Below, in pieces: positions 1 through 6,193 of a stretch of 9,177 nucleotides of DNA; positions within the stretch are counted from its first letter, which is position 1; each line of letters opens with the position of its first letter. The notes below the pieces were generated by a model. That model had not been told where the DNA came from. It saw only the letters and a list, made by a program, of their open reading frames with translations, and did not search any database. The stretch spans positions 1 through 9,177 of the forward strand of contig CAJBHC010000041.1 of assembly GCA_903952785.1 (NCBI GenBank), in the 5' to 3' direction. The stretch is from an uncultured bacterium. Its GTDB lineage: Bacteria; Patescibacteriota; Minisyncoccia; Phycocordibacterales; CAIZLB01. Position numbers and translations under genes: made by a program.

Positions 1-25
1 CCCCCCCCCCCCCCCACCCCGGGGG
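1..25. repeat. C/G homopolymer run at the window edge
   Basis: The first 25 bases are fifteen C, one A, four C and five G. The run lies three bases past the stop codon of the 3D-domain gene. Nothing else in this AT-rich window resembles it. It could be a real homopolymer tract, but a sequencing or assembly artefact at a contig end is at least as likely. No gene or signal can be assigned to it. Confidence 0.9.
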
Positions 26-28
26 TTA

Positions 29-682
29 CTAATCTTTTGAATTATAGGCAAGGAGTCGAGTCTTCAGCTCGGACGTCTCAAGCCCTCTGGACATCCAGAA
101 ATCGATGGACATGCGCTCTTGCAGGCGCTCCAACTTCTCCGCATCTTTCAGACCAATCAAGGAAGGGCCTTTGACCACAAGGACAGTTGTCCAGTCTTCT
201 GTGATCGTGCGGGGTGTATATACATCGATTACTGGGCGTGTAGCCCATCCTCCTCCTCGTTTTTCTCGCTTTGCGAGTATACGCGAGGCCTTACTGCTGG
301 TAACATCTCCTCCGATATCCACGGACAGATAGGGGCGTACGCTCCCATCGTTCATTGGAATCATCAGGAGTGAACCAATCGGTATTATCTTGGGGTTTAC
401 GGCAACAGCACCGATAACCTTGAGTGATCCTTCTCGGAGCTTGATGCCCGTACAAGATCTCTCCTTTTTTGTGTCGGGGTCACATCCACGATCCGTTTTG
501 TGATACCTTGTTGCCCTGACGGGTAGGTATTGATATTCGAGTCGAGTTTGCTCTCCCTGGTTCTGGTTGTAATTTTTGCTTTGATCGTCACCTTTGGTGT
601 ATCCTAAGGCGTTCCCGCCAAATTGGATTATGGTGATAACTGCTGCAAACACAGCAACCCTAACTTTTCTTGTGTATCTCAT
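29..682 (-). CDS. Secreted 3D-domain protein
   Basis: Probable exported cell-wall protein with a 3D domain, the double-psi barrel fold shared with MltA-type murein hydrolases and the YabE/YocH group. Counted from the ATG at 682 it has 217 residues. The N-terminus is MRYTRKVRVAVF followed by a hydrophobic run and an Ala-Leu-Gly, which reads as a Sec signal peptide. A polar, Asn/Gln-rich linker follows. The domain covers about residues 55-172, with TGIKLREG, AVAVNPKIIPIGS, VDIGGDV and IDVYTP, matching the family pattern with conserved aspartates at about 122 and 153. The stretch between them is longer than usual and basic. Two cysteines lie just before TGIK. The C-terminal tail is charged and helical. 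Stop is TAG followed in frame by TAA. A TTG at 715 would add 11 residues and has a weak AAGGA upstream, so the start is uncertain. A lytic or wall-remodelling activity is family inference. Confidence 0.8.
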   Translation of the reverse strand: MRYTRKVRVAVFAAVITIIQFGGNALGYTKGDDQSKNYNQNQGEQTRLEYQYLPVRATRYHKTDRGCDPDTKKERSCTGIKLREGSLKVIGAVAVNPKIIPIGSLLMIPMNDGSVRPYLSVDIGGDVTSSKASRILAKREKRGGGWATRPVIDVYTPRTITEDWTTVLVVKGPSLIGLKDAEKLERLQERMSIDFWMSRGLETSELKTRLLAYNSKD

Positions 683-735
683 TGTTCTGTTTTGTTGTTC
701 TCGTGGCACCGTCAATTTGTTCTCGGTCCTTATTA

Positions 736-764
736 CTTGTAATCTATTTTGGATGGGGTGTCAA
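736..764 (-). promoter_or_regulatory. Promoter of the 3D-domain gene
   Basis: On the minus strand a perfect TTGACA (-35, plus 759-764) is followed after 17 bp by TACAAG (plus 736-741), a four-of-six match to the -10 consensus. Transcription would start near 729, giving a leader of about 14 nt to the TTG at 715 or about 47 nt to the ATG at 682. It lies downstream of the tRNA terminator, so the gene probably has its own promoter. Confidence 0.55.
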
Positions 765-774
765 GCTTTTTATG

Positions 775-798
775 AAAAATAAGGCTCATATTGGCCTT
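775..798 (-). terminator. Rho-independent terminator of the tRNA unit
   Basis: Read on the minus strand, the hairpin is AAGGC, an eight-base loop, GCCTT, then directly ATTTTT. The stem gains a G-T pair on the loop side. It stands about 30 nt beyond the 3' end of tRNA-Leu, just before the promoter of the 3D-domain gene, where a terminator for the tRNA transcript is expected. The stem is short, so termination strength is uncertain. Confidence 0.6.
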
Positions 799-829
799 GG
801 TTTTAAAATAATATCAGCTATCTAATCTG

Positions 830-912
<83 letters not shown>

Positions 913-923
913 ATGGGTGTTTG

Positions 924-996
924 AGGCGTAGGCCGGGATCGAACCGGCGTATAACGATTTTGCAGATCGCCGCGTTAACCACTTCGCCACTACGCC
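924..996 (-). tRNA. tRNA-Cys (GCA anticodon)
   Basis: Complete 73-nt cloverleaf on the minus strand. The acceptor GGCGTAG pairs perfectly with CTACGCC. The anticodon loop is CTGCAAA with anticodon GCA, and the T arm carries GGTTCGATCC. The base after the acceptor is U, the U73 identity element recognised by cysteinyl-tRNA synthetase. CCA is not encoded (CAA follows). It is the first of two tRNAs downstream of rbfA. Confidence 0.97.
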
Positions 997-1007
997 AAAA
1001 GGGCCTC

Positions 1008-1013
1008 TTTATA
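1008..1013 (-). promoter_or_regulatory. Possible -10 box for the tRNA pair
   Basis: TATAAA on the minus strand lies about 11 bases before the mature 5' end of tRNA-Cys, so a transcript from it would begin a few bases upstream of the tRNA. No good -35 is visible 16-18 bp further up. The tRNAs could equally be cut from an infB-rbfA read-through transcript, since rbfA ends only 50 bases away with no obvious terminator. Confidence 0.35.
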
Positions 1014-1046
1014 ATTTTGCATCATTCTGCCCGTAACTAACTTTTG

Positions 1047-1385
1047 CTATTTTAACATCCTGTCTATGTTCTGTCTATTGATTTCACCCAAATCTATTTT
1101 GAAATCAAAGAAGGGGATTATGCCCAACTTTGAGTGGCTTTTAACATAACTTCTAAACTCATTGCATTTTCTGTTGGCAAACTCCTCCACCACCGGTCCC
1201 TTGTCCTCAGGAAGGACGCTAAGGAGAATTGTGGCACGCTTTGCTCTATCGCCAAGAATTACGTTGGTAACAGTCACCAGTGAGGTTCTGTTGGCTTCAC
1301 GAGACATAAACTCCATCGCCAATTCTTTGACGATGTGTATTGTCCGCTCATCCCTGTGTGGTTTTATTATTGCTTTTGATTTCAT
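1047..1385 (-). CDS. rbfA: Ribosome-binding factor A (RbfA)
   Basis: RbfA is a small KH-fold protein that binds the immature 30S subunit near 16S helix 1 and assists late maturation. The 112 residues are close to the family's usual 110-130. The pattern fits: a helical N-terminus with paired arginines (DERTIHIVKELAMEF), the strand SLVTVTNVILGDRAKRATILLSV matching the family's vtvt-V-lS-D-k-A-vy-sv core, then a helix and the closing GIIPFFDFKID strand, which corresponds to the R-P-l-F-D end of other RbfA proteins. The family alanine appears as Ala-Thr in KRATILL. It starts 36 bases after infB, a neighbourhood common in bacteria, which supports the call. No Shine-Dalgarno is visible. The intergenic gap carries a GC-rich palindrome, CTGCGCGCAG (1401-1410), striking in this AT-rich stretch. 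Stop is TAG. Confidence 0.82.
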   Translation of the reverse strand: MKSKAIIKPHRDERTIHIVKELAMEFMSREANRTSLVTVTNVILGDRAKRATILLSVLPEDKGPVVEEFANRKCNEFRSYVKSHSKLGIIPFFDFKIDLGEINRQNIDRMLK

Positions 1386-1421
1386 CTTTTAATTTATTTT
1401 CTGCGCGCAGGCGATCTGAAA

Positions 1422-3002
1422 TTATTTTATAACCTTCTGTACTGCCTCCAGTTTATCTCCCGCCGTAATCTCAATTTTAGATTCAATCATTGAACCAAAC
1501 TCCAAACCTTCTTCAACACTGCTTGTCTTTTCCTTGTGATGTTGAAGCTCACGAACTCTACCTCTTCCAATTTCTATATCACGTCTCAAAATCTTCACCT
1601 CATCATTAAAAGAAATTGTACCAACTTCAACCCTTCCTCCAAGAACTTGCTTGTCTTTGTTTACGCTAAAGATCTTGAGAACTTTAATCATTCCTTTAGA
1701 TTCTTCAATTTGAGTTCTTGGTCTGTTCTCTTCAGCAAAAGCCTGTAGCCATTCTGTCATCTTATAAATGATATCAAATGTCATTATGTGAATGCCGTTC
1801 CTTTCGGCCATACTTTTAGCACTATTATCAATCTTTGTATTAAACCCAAGTACTACTGTTCCTCCTTTTCCAGATGCTAGCTTAATATCATTTTCCAGAA
1901 TGTCACCTATACTCATCGCAACAATTCTAATTTCCACATTAGGAACAGATATTTTGTTTTTTATTTCATAAACAACAGCCTCAGCAGATCCTGAAGTGTC
2001 AGCTTTGATGATAACAGGAATTGTAACCGTTTGTATAATTTCTTCGCCATTTTCAAATGCAAGTGCACTAGCTTTGTTTGCTGCAGTAATTTTGTCAGAT
2101 TTACGAACTTTCTCAAGCGCCTCATTTCTTTCTTTAACTTTTATCATTTCATCTTCAATATAAATTTCCGCAGATTTCTTACTTCCAAATGTAAAGCATA
2201 CTCCGCCAACTTCAGGTTCATCGGTCCAACCAACAACGCGAACTGGAGTAGAAGGGCCAGCTTCCTTTAGTGGCTTTCCTAAGAAATTCTCCATGATTCT
2301 AACGGGGGAGAGGGCAGTACCTGAGACGATAAACGAACCGGTATAAAGTGTTCCGTTTTTAACAATCAGTGTTGCAGAGACTCCTCTAACCTTATCTCTG
2401 TTTGCTTCAATTACAATACATTCTGCATCAGTGAAAGGATCTCCACTTATTTCATCAACTTCAGCGGTCAATAGGATTAGATCAAGTAATTCATCTACCC
2501 CAACTCCGCTCTTACCAGAGAACGCAACCCATGGAATATTTCCTCCGTAACCTTCAACATAGATTTCATTCTCTGCTAACGATAGTTTAACTCTATCAAT
2601 ATCTGCGTTAGGTTTATCAATTTTACTAATTCCAACAATATATGAGAGTCCTGCATCCTTGATTGCCTTCAGGGCATCCAGTGTTTGAGGCTTCACACCA
2701 TCTTCTGCCGAGACAACAAGTATTGCAATATCAGCTGCGGTTGCTCCTCTTGCTCTGATTGCACTGAAGGATTCATGTCCTGGTGTATCAATGAATACAA
2801 TAGTTTTTGATGCCTCTTTTCCGTTGGCATCAATTGATTTATGAACAACTTCATAAGAAGACATTCTTTGTGTAATTCCACCTACTTCTTTATCGACCAC
2901 GTTAGTTTTTCTAATGTAGTCTAGGAGTGTCGATTTACCGTGGTCAATGTGTCCCATTACCACCACAACTGGAGCTCTTGCGTCGCTTGTTTGAATTTCC
3001 AT
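1422..3002 (-). CDS. infB: Translation initiation factor IF-2, short form
   Basis: IF-2 is the GTPase that brings fMet-tRNA to the 30S initiation complex and promotes subunit joining. The GTPase motifs appear in order: G1 GHIDHGKST (17-25), G2 GGITQ (41-45), G3 DTPGH (72-76), G4 SKID (126-129) and G5 SGKSG (162-166). The domain II barrel follows (about 185-285), then a charged helix, domain III (about 315-425) and the tRNA-binding domain IV (about 430-526, with LGGRVEVG). At 526 residues it lacks the long N-terminal region of typical IF-2 (E. coli has 890) and begins about ten residues before the G domain, as in other reduced genomes. G4 has Ser where Asn is nearly universal. The ATG at 3002 has AAGGG five bases upstream and a -10 box nine bases upstream. 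Stop is TAA. It heads the infB-rbfA-tRNA block. Confidence 0.96.
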   Translation of the reverse strand: MEIQTSDARAPVVVVMGHIDHGKSTLLDYIRKTNVVDKEVGGITQRMSSYEVVHKSIDANGKEASKTIVFIDTPGHESFSAIRARGATAADIAILVVSAEDGVKPQTLDALKAIKDAGLSYIVGISKIDKPNADIDRVKLSLAENEIYVEGYGGNIPWVAFSGKSGVGVDELLDLILLTAEVDEISGDPFTDAECIVIEANRDKVRGVSATLIVKNGTLYTGSFIVSGTALSPVRIMENFLGKPLKEAGPSTPVRVVGWTDEPEVGGVCFTFGSKKSAEIYIEDEMIKVKERNEALEKVRKSDKITAANKASALAFENGEEIIQTVTIPVIIKADTSGSAEAVVYEIKNKISVPNVEIRIVAMSIGDILENDIKLASGKGGTVVLGFNTKIDNSAKSMAERNGIHIMTFDIIYKMTEWLQAFAEENRPRTQIEESKGMIKVLKIFSVNKDKQVLGGRVEVGTISFNDEVKILRRDIEIGRGRVRELQHHKEKTSSVEEGLEFGSMIESKIEITAGDKLEAVQKVIK

Positions 3003-3011
3003 TTAACCCTT

Positions 3012-3040
3012 AATATATAATATTTTTATCGATTTAGCAA
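3012..3040 (-). promoter_or_regulatory. Candidate infB promoter
   Basis: Minus strand TTGCTA (plus 3035-3040), a 17-bp spacer, then TATATT (plus 3012-3017). The -10 ends nine bases before the infB ATG, so a start site about seven bases on would leave almost no leader and the AAGGG would be wholly or partly untranscribed. The stretch is AT-rich enough that other -10-like hexamers overlap (TATTAT at 3017-3022), so the exact box is uncertain. Confidence 0.45.
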
Positions 3041-3048
3041 TATGCCCA

Positions 3049-3087
3049 ACAAAAACACAAAAGCCCACTTATCGCAGACTCAAGTGG
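3049..3087 (-). terminator. Weak terminator after the 131-aa gene
   Basis: On the minus strand CCACTT (plus 3082-3087) pairs with AAGTGG (plus 3065-3070) across an 11-base loop. It is followed by GC and a T-rich run of TTTT, GTG, TTTTT. The stem is only six perfect pairs and the loop is large, so it would be a modest terminator. It lies about 90 bases after the stop of the minus-strand gene and just before the infB promoter. Confidence 0.4.
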
Positions 3088-3143
3088 TTGTGAGTTGTTG
3101 CAAATCAGTGGGTGTGAAGACGTATTAAACGCCTTCTTTGGTA

Positions 3144-3183
3144 TCCATAGCATCTTAATCAGCATTATGGCATCTCAATCAGC
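3144..3183. repeat. Two-copy 20-bp imperfect tandem repeat
   Basis: Two adjacent 20-base units (3144-3163 and 3164-3183) match at 15 of 20 positions and share GCATCT and AATCAGC on the plus strand. The second unit overlaps the last codons and TGA stop of the minus-strand 131-aa gene. The repeat may have arisen by a local duplication that moved or created the stop codon. Confidence 0.55.
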
Positions 3184-3570
3184 GTTAGCGGGGCAGAAAC
3201 TGTGCATGTTTCGATTGCGCATTATTGCCTCGCTAATACAGATGCTTTTTCTAGGCTCAGTGATCATGTATCCCTGTTCGGCGGCGATGAAATCAAACTC
3301 CTTGATGAATTCAGTATGCTCGAGAATTGTTTCCTGATAATATTCACCAAGACTGATCGCTCGAAGGCGGTCAGCATAGAAATTGCTCATTTGGCTTCGG
3401 ATGTTCATAATCCCTTCCATGGTTAACGGCGTGATCATGCAAGCTTCCCAATCGTCACCCGCTTTTTTTGCAATGGCGGCTTCGCGCCACATTTGGATTG
3501 AAAGTTTTGCGATGAGATGGTCGGTTTCCTCTAGTGCTGACATGAAGTCACCTATTGTAGTCATTTTCAT
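3175..3570 (-). CDS. Hypothetical 131-aa protein
   Basis: I do not recognise this protein. It is predicted cytoplasmic, with no signal peptide or membrane segment, and mostly helical. Residues 8-37 (FMSALEETDHLIAKLSIQMW) form an amphipathic helix. A second helical stretch follows at about 50-95 (IMNIRSQMSNFYADRLRAIS, EYYQETILEHTEFIKEFDFI). The C-terminal third has clustered Met, Ile and two cysteines. The ATG at 3570 has no Shine-Dalgarno, and a second ATG two codons in is an alternative start. Stop is TGA. The same frame stays open past it for about fifty further codons, but that stretch includes the candidate terminator and is probably chance. The gene looks more GC-rich than infB and DUF4446 on either side and stands alone, which points to an accessory gene. 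Confidence 0.6.
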   Translation of the reverse strand: MKMTTIGDFMSALEETDHLIAKLSIQMWREAAIAKKAGDDWEACMITPLTMEGIMNIRSQMSNFYADRLRAISLGEYYQETILEHTEFIKEFDFIAAEQGYMITEPRKSICISEAIMRNRNMHSFCPANAD

Positions 3571-3701
3571 TGGTATTGTTTTCTGGTTCGGGGTTTTTGA
3601 TTAGACTGTTTAAGCCCTAAGATATTTACATCAAAGAGCTTATATATTCCAAATAAGAGTATATTGAAGTGGAACAAAAATCAAGTATTAAAATTATGAG
3701 A

Positions 3702-4190
3702 TTACGCCTTCGGTAGTATTAACTTATCATGCGCCATTGCTATTGATTTTGCTTCTTCCTCTGTTAGCTCAAATGACGATTTAAACTTTTGAAGTGGTTT
3801 TGCGAAAACGCTCATTCTGTCGCTAGAGTATAGGGATGAAAAGACAACACCGTCCCCTTGTTCATTTACGAAGGCTGTTGAGAAGCTTTGGTTTCCTCCT
3901 GCACCTGTTCCTTTGAATGGGTTGAATCTGAGTGTGTCAACTCCTTGAATTCCATTCCTTAGACGCTTTTCTACAAGTTTGAGGTATTCTTGAGATTCTT
4001 TTTTGAAGGCCTCCAACTCATCGACATGTTCAATTATAAGATTAATGCTTTCTTCTAGGGACTTTGCATCGCCTCTAAGTAGCTTCTTTAATCTAACTTG
4101 TAATCTGATAATGAGAATTAATAATATTAAAACTACGGCAGAAAGCGAAATCAGGCCGATAGATAGGATGTCAGGGCTTAAGTAAAACAT
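3702..4190 (-). CDS. DUF4446 family membrane-anchored protein
   Basis: Member of the DUF4446 family, whose biochemical role is unknown; in Firmicutes relatives often lie near chromosome partition genes (general knowledge, no such genes here). One N-terminal membrane helix covers about residues 10-30 (ISLSAVVLILLILIIRLQVR). A charged coiled-coil-like helix follows at about 33-80. Then comes the family core: RLRNGIQGVDTLRFNPFKG, a Gly-rich turn (GTGAGGNQSFS), a beta-rich stretch ending VVFSSLYSSDRMSVFAKPL, and a closing acidic helix (SSFELTEEEAKSIAMAH). The core matches the family's R-y-N-pF-d-g-g-d-SFs-a-lld-n-G-vv-S-y-r---rvYaKpi-g-S-l-eEE signature. At 162 residues it is of normal length. 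It is divergent from the cysteine desulfurase across 76 bases. The start has a -10 box eight bases upstream and no Shine-Dalgarno. Stop is TAA. Confidence 0.88.
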   Translation of the reverse strand: MFYLSPDILSIGLISLSAVVLILLILIIRLQVRLKKLLRGDAKSLEESINLIIEHVDELEAFKKESQEYLKLVEKRLRNGIQGVDTLRFNPFKGTGAGGNQSFSTAFVNEQGDGVVFSSLYSSDRMSVFAKPLQKFKSSFELTEEEAKSIAMAHDKLILPKA

Positions 4191-4198
4191 ATTAGTAA

Positions 4199-4229
4199 AG
4201 TATACAGAATCTTAGTTTTTTTGTATAGT
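4199..4229. promoter_or_regulatory. Symmetric divergent promoter/operator motif
   Basis: An inverted repeat AGTATACA (4199-4206) and TGTATAGT (4222-4229), seven of eight symmetric, is separated by 15 bases including a T-run. Read leftward it gives TATACA, 17 bp, TATACT, with the DUF4446 ATG eight bases beyond. Read rightward it gives TATACA, 17 bp, TATAGT, 37 bases before the desulfurase ATG. Each gene's -35 therefore overlaps the other's -10. It could be two mutually exclusive promoters, a repressor site, or both. The -35 boxes are weak (4 of 6). Confidence 0.45.
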
Positions 4230-4266
4230 ATGGTTATTAACTCGAATTAAATCGACAATATAAAAT

Positions 4267-5472
4267 ATGTCCAAAAGAATTTACCTAGATTATGCTTCAG
4301 TTACACCAATTGACCCCGCAGTGTCGCGTGAGGTTTTGAGGGTCTCAAAAAAATACATTGCAAACCCATCGTCAATTTATAGAGAAGGAGTTTTGGCGGG
4401 GGAATTTTTGGAATCTTGTAGAAAGAGGACGGCGGTAGTGCTTGAGGTGCATAGCGATGAAATTATCTTCACATCCGGCGGAACGGAGTCAAATGCACTT
4501 GCCATCAAGGGTGTGATTTTGGGATACAAATCTGATGGACAAGAGGTTGGCGGAAAGATTCCTCATGTAATTAGTTCAACAATCGAACACCCCTCAATCA
4601 GAGAGCTTTTGTTTTCACTTGAAAAAAAAGGAGAGATTGAATTGTCTCTAATTTCTCCAAATGAAGAGGGGGTTATAGAGCCTTCAAAAATTGCAGAAGC
4701 TCTGAAACCTAATACTGTTTTGGTTAGTGTGATGTATGCCAATAATGAAATTGGAACAATTATGCCACTACCGTTAATCGCAAAAAAAATTAGAGAATAT
4801 AAAAAGGAACAAGGAAGATCTGAGTTTGATATGCCATTTTTACATACCGATGCGTCGCAGGCTGCTCCCTATCTATCAATGAGGGTCCCATCCTTGCATG
4901 TTGATTTGATGACCTTGGATGGTGGAAAAATATATGGTCCAAGAGGGGTTGGTGTGTTGTTTGTAAAAAGAATTGTTCCTTTTAAATCAATCACGAGTGG
5001 CGGAAGTCAGGAAAGCGGAAGGCGTGCTGGAACAGAAAACTTGCCCGGAATTGCGGGCTTCACTTTGGCACTTGAAAAAGTTGAAAAAGAAAAAATGAAA
5101 GAGTTCAAAAGAGTTGAGGCGTTGCGTGATATGTTGCTCTTGAATTTAAAATCGTCAAAAATTGGAAAAAGATTTACGATAAATGGCGCAACCGCGCAAT
5201 GTGAAAGACTTCCAAATAATTTAAACATTTGTATTCCAGAAATTGATGCAGAGTTTCTTGTTTTAACATTGGATGTTTTAGGAGTTTGTGTTTCTTCTGT
5301 AACGAGCTGTAGAACACTTTCTGAAGATTCTTATTCCTATGTTGTCCAAGAGATTGCAGGGGAGGAATGTTCAAAATCTTCACTTCGCATAACCCTTGGA
5401 AAATACACAACCAAATCAGAGATTATAAAAGCAGGGAAGTTGATCGTATTAGCGGCGGATAGGGTTCTTTGA
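4267..5472 (+). CDS. iscS: Cysteine desulfurase (NifS/IscS family)
   Basis: PLP-dependent enzyme that takes sulfur from L-cysteine, leaving alanine and an enzyme persulfide used for Fe-S clusters or tRNA thiolation. Family blocks appear in order: YLDYASVTPIDP, NPSSIYREG, FTSGGTESNALAIKG, EHPSIREL (His108), VMYANNEIGTI, HTDASQ (His193, Asp195), DGGKIYGPRGVGVL with PLP lysine Lys221, GGSQESGRRAGTEN, and VSSVTSCRTL with catalytic Cys348, then RITLGKYTT. The residue before the lysine is Gly, where His is usual, and the Cys loop reads SVTSC rather than SGSAC. The 401 residues are a normal length. No iscU, sufU or mnmA lies beside it, so the sulfur acceptor is unknown; tRNA thiolation is a reasonable guess in a reduced genome. 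There is no Shine-Dalgarno before the ATG. The gene ends TGA directly followed by in-frame TAA. GC is very low. Confidence 0.95.
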   Translation: MSKRIYLDYASVTPIDPAVSREVLRVSKKYIANPSSIYREGVLAGEFLESCRKRTAVVLEVHSDEIIFTSGGTESNALAIKGVILGYKSDGQEVGGKIPHVISSTIEHPSIRELLFSLEKKGEIELSLISPNEEGVIEPSKIAEALKPNTVLVSVMYANNEIGTIMPLPLIAKKIREYKKEQGRSEFDMPFLHTDASQAAPYLSMRVPSLHVDLMTLDGGKIYGPRGVGVLFVKRIVPFKSITSGGSQESGRRAGTENLPGIAGFTLALEKVEKEKMKEFKRVEALRDMLLLNLKSSKIGKRFTINGATAQCERLPNNLNICIPEIDAEFLVLTLDVLGVCVSSVTSCRTLSEDSYSYVVQEIAGEECSKSSLRITLGKYTTKSEIIKAGKLIVLAADRVL

Positions 5473-5481
5473 TAAGTTTAA

Positions 5482-5512
5482 ACGCTGCGAACCCGAGTTG
5501 GGTCCGCGGCGT
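5482..5512. terminator. Hairpin between convergent genes
   Basis: A 13-bp stem (5482-5494 with 5500-5512) closes a five-base GAGTT loop, with one A-C mismatch and one G-T pair. It sits between the 3' ends of the desulfurase (plus) and the four-helix membrane protein (minus). On the minus strand it is followed by TTAAACTT, a poor T-tract; on the plus strand no T-run follows. It most likely ends the minus-strand transcript and may act in both directions. Its GC content is far above its surroundings. Confidence 0.55.
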
Positions 5513-5525
5513 AATGCGAGCCATG

Positions 5526-5978
5526 CTAGGGCTGTTTCTTTGGCGTGGCGGGTTTGTTGTTCCAGAGCCAGAATATTAGGATCACGTACCCGGTTATCCC
5601 AATTGCAAGTTGATTCATCCCATAATGTGCACTGGGGGTAGAGACCAGTGCGATGACTATGTATAGTGTAAATAGTTCGATCAGAACGAGAACCACAAGA
5701 AGAGTCATATGTCGGTGGGACTCGGCCGCCGCTCTTTTTTGACTGCTTTTTGCAATTTCCCATACTTTGGCGGTGTACTGGAAGATTTTCACAGCAATTA
5801 CACCGGCATAGATTGCCACGGCTGCAATGATTGCCACCTTTGCAGACAGTGACACTTCGCTGGTTACACCAAGTGCCAATAGGGTTGACTTCACGATTAG
5901 TAACACGAGCATCAATGCGCCCATACTGATATTTAGGAACCGTGGTGATAAGATCTGTTTCTTAACGTTGGTTTGCAT
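5526..5978 (-). CDS. Hypothetical four-helix membrane protein
   Basis: I do not recognise this family. The 150 residues are dominated by four hydrophobic helices at about 16-38, 45-68, 90-113 and 122-139. A basic, polar cytoplasmic-type loop (KSSQKRAAAESHRH) lies between helices 2 and 3. Lysine-rich ends (MQTNVKKQ and NKPATPKKQP) suggest, by the positive-inside rule, that both termini and the central loop are cytoplasmic. There are no catalytic motifs or cysteines. The start is fixed at 5978, because the frame upstream has no other start codon before an in-frame TAG. A GGAGG about 50 bases upstream is too far away to serve it. Stop is TAG. A sampled line of the gene is about half GC, much richer than the neighbouring desulfurase and bactofilin-like genes, as for the other unrecognised proteins here. 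Confidence 0.68.
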   Translation of the reverse strand: MQTNVKKQILSPRFLNISMGALMLVLLIVKSTLLALGVTSEVSLSAKVAIIAAVAIYAGVIAVKIFQYTAKVWEIAKSSQKRAAAESHRHMTLLVVLVLIELFTLYIVIALVSTPSAHYGMNQLAIGITGYVILIFWLWNNKPATPKKQP

Positions 5979-6050
5979 TTCGATTATTTGGTTGTTGGTT
6001 GGATCTGGTTTCCATATAGCCTAGTGCCTCCGGAATCCAACAAAACAATA

Positions 6051-6064
6051 ACATACTTGTATGT
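6051..6064. promoter_or_regulatory. Small palindrome upstream of the membrane gene
   Basis: ACATAC TT GTATGT is a perfect two-fold palindrome 73 bases before the start of the four-helix membrane protein. Its size and symmetry fit a dimeric repressor site. The minus strand around it reads TTGCTT, 16 bp, TATTGT, a weak promoter whose spacer contains the palindrome. A chance palindrome cannot be excluded. Confidence 0.3.
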
Positions 6065-6121
6065 AAAAGCAATTCTGATCTTGACCATAAAGAGTGGTGT
6101 GTGCTTTAGATAAAGTATTAT

Positions 6122-6158
6122 TTAACTACAACAAAGGCCCGTCTTTTAAAACGGACCT
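6122..6158 (-). terminator. Terminator of the bactofilin-like gene
   Basis: On the minus strand AGGTCCGT (plus 6151-6158) pairs with ACGGGCCT (plus 6135-6142), eight pairs including one G-T, around an eight-base AT loop. TTGTTGTAGTT follows. It lies about 35 bases past the TAA of the membrane half of the interrupted gene. It is one of the better intrinsic terminators in the window. Confidence 0.7.
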
Positions 6159-6193
6159 AGTGTAATTAAAATACTATAATTAATTTGATATGT

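Noticed and set aside
105..373. Plus-strand open frames across the 3D-domain gene
   Set aside because: They are Ser/Pro-rich shadows with no family resemblance, while the minus strand encodes a coherent signal peptide and 3D domain.
1401..1410. CTGCGCGCAG palindrome as an infB terminator
   Set aside because: Its arms leave no workable loop beyond three or four pairs and it is followed by an A-rich, not T-rich, run on the minus strand; infB and rbfA are probably co-transcribed.
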